This document shows, piece after piece, positions 59,333-64,000 of a stretch of DNA of 64,000 nt. Source of the DNA: Ziziphus jujuba (lineage: Eukaryota > Streptophyta > Magnoliopsida > Rosales > Rhamnaceae); assembly GCF_031755915.1 (NCBI RefSeq), contig NC_083383.1, forward strand, positions 934,001-998,000, written 5' to 3'. Position numbers and translations under genes: made by a program. Under the pieces are notes generated by a model. It saw only the letters and a list, made by a program, of their open reading frames with translations. It was not told where the DNA came from and searched no databases. The stretch's first letter is position 1. The number at the start of each line of letters is the position of its first letter.

Positions 59333-60356
59333 TTTTGTAGCGGTTAAATTTTAAATATCATACAATAGGGATCGAGTTAAGAAACTGAACCATCTCTATT
59401 TATATTACTAGAAAAAGAAAAGAGCCGTCTCTATTTAAATAGACTCGTTTTGCACATGAAGGTAAAACTTTCTATAAATGGTAGTGATAAGAGTAGTAGG
59501 GAATTTCTGATGCCTGTTACATCCTATGTGCTTATCAATCACCTTTACCCTATCACCCACAAACCCATCTTTTCCAAAATTTATCGATTCCTATGTTTCT
59601 TTCATCGAAATTCACATGCTCGGATACACAATTTCATGTGCTTGAGCCAGTACCAAAAGATATGATTTCGAAAGCTTTTAGAAAGTTAATTTACTTGCAA
59701 CAAATTTTTTTTTTTCTTTAAATATTTTACCTGCAACAGTTAGATTCTAAAAAAATATACCAAACTTTGTTTTCGGGTAAAAATAACTACCCTCTAATGG
59801 TACTAGAAGTGGTGTATGATCTTGATACATTATGATAATAAATATTTAATATATCGTCCAAATAAGTTTGTACTAATTTCCTGCTATAGGTCTACATTTA
59901 ACTTTTTTTTTTTTTTTTTTGGTTCCCTTCTCCTTTTTTCTTTTGTGATGAAATGCTATGGTCTTATTTTACTTTATCTTTCCCCCCCAAAAAAAAAGTC
60001 ATTATATTAGTTGGTCCCTTTTTTTCGCTGAAATGTATTAGTTGGTCTCATTTATTATAGTTCTTGCCCATTTAATGCATGGGTTGCACATGTAAACAAA
60101 TACACATCTTTTTTTTTTAAATAAATTATATATACAAATCCGAAAATATGGAGAAGAAATGAAGAGTAATTTTAAACATGAAATACATGATGGACTTTAT
60201 CATCATCATCATCATTATTATTATTTTATGAAATTTACTCGATTTGAATCATGATGATATTCATATTTTTAAATAAAAAGTTTAGTGAAAATGTGAAGGT
60301 TAAACTATGAACTTTTGGAGACTGAAAAATAAAAATGAAAAATGAAAAAACAAAAA

Positions 60357-60418
<62 letters not shown>

Positions 60419-61706
60419 GAAGGCACATGTTCTATGTCAGAGGAAGCCAAAGTTATTATTTTATGAAATTTACTCGATTTCAATCATGATGATATTCATA
60501 TTTTTAAATAAAAAGTTTACTGAAAATGGGGAGGTTAAGCCGTGAACTTTTAGAGACCGGAAATAAAATGAAAAAACAAAAACGAGAGAGAGAGAGAGAG
60601 AGAGCAGAAGGTGCGCGTTAGATGTCGGAGGAAGCCCAATTTTTCGTTCACCGTTTCTTTCCTTTATTATTTATTTATTTATTTATTTTTGGATCAACGT
60701 TCACCGTTTCTTTCCGAACATGTTAGTATGCAAATTATCCTACAAAAACCCTACCCTGCATATTACATACAAACCCAACAAGAAAGGTCAAGGTTAATGA
60801 GAAAGGGCTGAAATCACACACATACATATATAATATATTTGTTTCTTCAATATATATATATATATATATATATAGGTAAAAAGGGGCTGAAATCACATGG
60901 TCGTGATAAAATTATAAGTTTTATGCTTTTTTTTTTTTTGGTTAATATGTTTAAAATTATCAACCAAATAATGCTAATTTTTCTAAAAAAATGTTAATTT
61001 ATTTGTTAGCGTTAAAATTTGGATAATTATATCTTTTCATGTAACGTAGGGTTAGGTATCAATTAATGTACGTATTCATTGACATGTAAATCAAAATTTA
61101 TTTTTCTCTTAAATCTTCTATAAATTACGCACAATGGAACATAATTTAGGAAAAAGTCAAACCAACACTCCATTGGCTTTGCCTATTTTGCCTGAATACT
61201 TTTACACTTCTTTTAAAAATGGTAGAAATGTTCATTTTTTTAATAAAATATTATTTATTTTTGTAAATTTTTTAATAAAAACTTCATCTGTAAATTATAT
61301 ATACATAACAAATATAAATTAACACATTCAAGTAGAACAGAGAGACAATAAAAAATAAAAAAATGAAAAAGAGGGTGTTAGAGTAGTTTCCCCTTTTTGT
61401 CCCTGAGGGTGAGGACGGCACATAAACGAAGAGCACGGCAGGTAAGATTCATCACGTGATATCCACCCCACCGCGCCGTTCGTGTGAAGCGCACGTACTA
61501 CTGACCGACCCAACAGCGAACTATCCACGCGCCCAATATTCTATTATTCTTAAGAAATATAAATAAATAAATAAGAGATAAAAAAAAGGAGGAAAAAACA
61601 CGAAAAGCAAAGAAAATAAAATAAAAAAATAAAAAAAATAACCGATCCTGATTGGAGAGAGGGGGAGAGAGAGAGAGAGAGAGAGAGGATAGAAGGAAAG
61701 AAAACA
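59333..61706. other. Intergenic, upstream of bromodomain gene
   Basis: No gene recognised. Holds a tandem duplication with (GA)n tracts (60218-60636), (TA)n at 60851-60873, and at the right end the promoter and GA-rich leader of the bromodomain gene (GAGAGAGGGGGAGAGAGAGA near 61656-61687). Confidence 0.55.
60218..60636. repeat. Tandem duplication carrying (GA)n tracts
   Basis: Unit 1 (60218-60452) and unit 2 (60453-60636) share TTATTATTTTATGAAATTTA, CTCGATTT, ATCATGATGATATTCATA, AAAAAGTTTA.TGAAAATG, a GA run, GCAGAAGG and GAGGAAGCC in the same order. The GA run is about 55 bases in unit 1 and about 22 in unit 2, which accounts for most of the length difference. Confidence 0.88.
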
Positions 61707-63417
61707 ATGGGCGAGGTATCAGAGACGGCGATGACGACGACGGCCAAGAAGAAGAAAAAGGGTCGACCTTCTCTCTTAGATCTCCAAATACGCTCTCTCA
61801 AACAACAACAACAAAACCTAAACCAAAACCGAAATCTACAGCCACAACCACAAAACCCTAATTCTCTCAATTTCACCTTCAACCCCAACTCCCGATCTTC
61901 TCGCCGGAAACCAAATCTGAACGCCTCATCGCCGCCGGCTCAGGACTGGATTTCTGGCGTCGGCGGAGAAGATGACGATGACGAGCGTAAGGAGAAGAAG
62001 CATAAGCTCTTACTCGGATTCAATTCGAATTCCAATAGTCACTATCAGACATTGTCGCTGAACTCTTTATCAATTAATTCGGTTCCCAACGGCTCTGGTT
62101 CGAATGCCGATGGCGACGATCCCGAGGTTGCTTTCAAGAGGCGCAAGATCAGTCCCGCACATCATGGATCTATTCAAACGGTGATGATCAAATGTTACTC
62201 GCTCGTTCTGAAAGTAACTTTCCGGAGAAATGATTTTGATAAACAAGGAACCAAACTTCTTCTTCTATTATTAATTTTTTTTTCCCTTGTTATAGTTTCA
62301 GTCGGGCCCTTTTTTTTTGAAAATAAAAATAAAAATTAATTAATTAAAAAAATTATCCTCAAATATAAAATTAAAGACTTTAAATTTGCGTCGCTTCTTT
62401 TGTTTGAATGAGTTTTCGAATAGCTTGGGATTTCGCGCGTAAGTTGAAACTATTTGGTGGTGGACTTGTTGGATCAGGAGCGAATGGGGATGTGTTTGAC
62501 CCGGTCAAGTTTTGGACATTGTTTATTTATTTTTGTTTCAAATCTCTGTATGGGTTTCAGGTTTTATTTATTTCCTATTTTAATTCTTTTCATTAATTTT
62601 TATATTCTTGCTGTCTGTATTAATAATCAGAGCCTTTTTGAACCAAAAGAATGCGCACACCTTTCATGTCCAAAAAGCTTCAGTTTGTCTTTTCTTTAAT
62701 TATTTTCAGTTCTTTTTCACCTGTACTTCCTTAGCTTCTGGTGGCTTTTACTGTGACTACCCTGTTTGAATTATTTTATTTATTTTTGTTTCCAATAACG
62801 ACAGAAATTATCTTATATAACTTTTATTTTTTTGGCTGTAATTTTCACCATTGATATTGGGTCTAATTTTGCAGAACCAGAACCAAAAGGTTTTGATAGC
62901 GACAGACAGTAGTATACATGGTATCAAACTGTCAATCAATCCTAATCTTCTGGAGAATTTTTCCCAAGTAATTTAATTCAATGAATTCCAATTATATGTG
63001 GACAGGGTCGCAGGTGGAGTCCGGTCCCACGACACCTTTGCCAGACAAAAAGTTGTTGGTGTTCATCCTTGACAGGCTTCAAAAGTGTGTGTTTTATTGG
63101 TATCCAAATTTTTCTCTTTTTGTTTACGATTTTAACGAGGCGTTAATTAATTTATTTCAACTTCCTTGTAGAAAGGATACTTATGAGGTATTCTCCGAGC
63201 CCGTTGATCCAGAAGAGGTGCATTTTTTTTTCCTTCCAATTCTGATTTTGCTTGTTTACTTTTATTCAATTGTATTTGTGTATCTATTTTTTGATTTGAT
63301 ATTATAACCACGGTACAGCTTCCTGATTACCATGACATTGTCGAGAAGCCAATGGATTTTCAAACTGTAAGGCAGAAACTTGATGAGGGAGCCTATTCAT
63401 GCTTGGAATATTTTGAG
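61707..63417 (+). CDS. BRD1: Bromodomain protein, 5' part (BRD1/2/13 type)
   Basis: Five exons readable before the window edge: 61707-62180, 62875-62920, 63006-63084, 63172-63217 and 63319-63417 (744 bases, 248 residues so far, phases consistent). The N-terminus is polar and Gln/Asn/Ser-rich with a KKKKKGRPSLLDLQIRSLKQ basic/AT-hook-like start and a nuclear-type FKRRKISP motif near residue 145. Then GSQVESGPTTPLPDKKLLVF enters the bromodomain: ILDRLQKKDTYEVF, PVDPEELPDYHDIVEKPMDF (helix Z, ZA loop), VRQKLDEGAYSCLEYFE (helix A). The acetyl-lysine-binding Asn lies in the next exon, not cleanly seen. Arabidopsis At1g20670 (BRD1) is collinear; BRD1, BRD2 and BRD13 are subunits of BRAHMA-type SWI/SNF remodellers. 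Coding continues beyond the last exon listed. Confidence 0.88.
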
Positions 63418-63534
63418 GTTAGTAGTTGATTTTCATGATATTGCTTTCTGTATTTTTTCTGTTGAGTTTTGTTATTTGTCTTTGAAGATCTTTTTCCGCC
63501 CCATATTTTTGATTGGGTGAACCTACCTACCTTG

Positions 63535-63579
<45 letters not shown>

Positions 63580-64000
63580 AGTAATGCACTCAGATTATTA
63601 TTTTGCTGCCTGGTTTTTACTGGAGATTTCATAATATGTTGGATGAAGTCTTGTTACATTCCATCTGTTATCTCCCTCTTCATCCTAGAGGAGTGAAAAT
63701 GGTTAATGTAAAGTTTTCACCAGAGTACATAGTGTAGAAAATAAAAAGCACAGAGAATAGTGTTTATATATGTTTCTGATAATGCTAAGCAAAGAAAAAG
63801 GACTAAAGTAGAAAGGATTTTATGATAGTTGATCATGATCAGCATCGTTTCTCTTTGCAGAAAAACAATGCAGTTTTCTTAACTTTTACATTGGTACCCA
63901 AGGACAAGGTTTATTAGACGAGCACAGAATTGATCGAGTCATTCATTTTGAAGTTGTAGGAACTTCTTTTGTAGTTTTCTTTATGATGATAAGATATCTG
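63418..64000 (+). other. Intron and window edge of bromodomain gene
   Basis: Begins with a donor (GAG|GTTAGT). Contains a (TC)n tract at 63539-63578. An acceptor-like TTTGCAG ends at 63860, but the sequence after it does not translate cleanly into the expected continuation of the bromodomain (see findings). Confidence 0.5.
63539..63578. repeat. (TC)n microsatellite in bromodomain gene intron
   Basis: Forty-base TC dinucleotide run; its translations give spurious poly(SL) or poly(ER) frames. Confidence 0.9.

Noticed and set aside
60235..60545. Poly(LS) and poly(ER) open frames
   Set aside because: Translations of (GA)n microsatellite; the same holds at 28605-28841, 61498-61861 and 63393-63696.

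Overview
The window is nuclear DNA of a flowering plant, almost certainly a eudicot. The genes are intron-rich with GT-AG junctions, the spacers are AT-rich with many (GA)n and (TA)n microsatellites, there is a nuclear-type tRNA-Gly, and plant-only families are present (WOX, U-box/ARM, F-box/kelch, Myb/SANT-like, MULE and hAT transposons). The species cannot be fixed from the sequence. All exon models below were read by eye from splice sites and codon phase. In every multi-exon model the summed length is a multiple of three.

Layout. 94-521: 3' end of a decayed LINE. 1617-4215 (-): canopy/saposin-like ER protein, 9 exons. 5477-6162: non-autonomous hAT element. 9054-10790 (+): F-box/kelch protein of the CFK1 type. 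12345-15479 (-): U-box/ARM E3 ligase of the SAUL1/PUB43-44 type. 18589-20236 (-): a small protein that resembles animal AIRIM (C1orf109), head-to-head with 20561-22473 (+), a CCDC115/VMA22-like V-ATPase assembly factor. 23401-32677 (+): a 28-exon FANCJ/BRIP1 DNA helicase. 33801-43276: a 9.5-kb Mutator-like element (MULE) with a perfect 9-bp target duplication, a broken MuDR transposase (-), a broken ULP1-type protease gene (+) and three clusters of short TTTTCC..GGAAAA palindromes. 44771-46512 (-): WOX13-clade homeobox gene. 47170-47240: tRNA-Gly(GCC). 49644-50937 (-): HMGB protein. 53675-54555: second hAT-type element with a perfect 8-bp target duplication. 57197-58382 (+): Myb/SANT-like gene with a broken first half. 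58932-59332 (-): TANGO2/NRDE gene fragment. 61707 to past the window end (+): bromodomain protein.

Genome context. The order SAUL1, VMA22-like, FANCJ, WOX, HMGB, TANGO2-like, bromodomain matches, as I recall it, the Arabidopsis chromosome 1 run At1g20780 down to At1g20670. The window therefore seems to be an ancient collinear block into which transposons, the tRNA, the Myb/SANT-like gene and perhaps the AIRIM-like gene were inserted. The genes are mostly housekeeping or regulatory (ER folding, ubiquitin ligases, ribosome maturation, V-ATPase assembly, crosslink repair, chromatin) and do not form one pathway.

The most unusual content is the MULE and its internal palindrome clusters at 37.48-37.61, 39.40-39.62 and 42.66-42.77 kb. 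They flank its two convergent genes and are not explained by any standard feature class.
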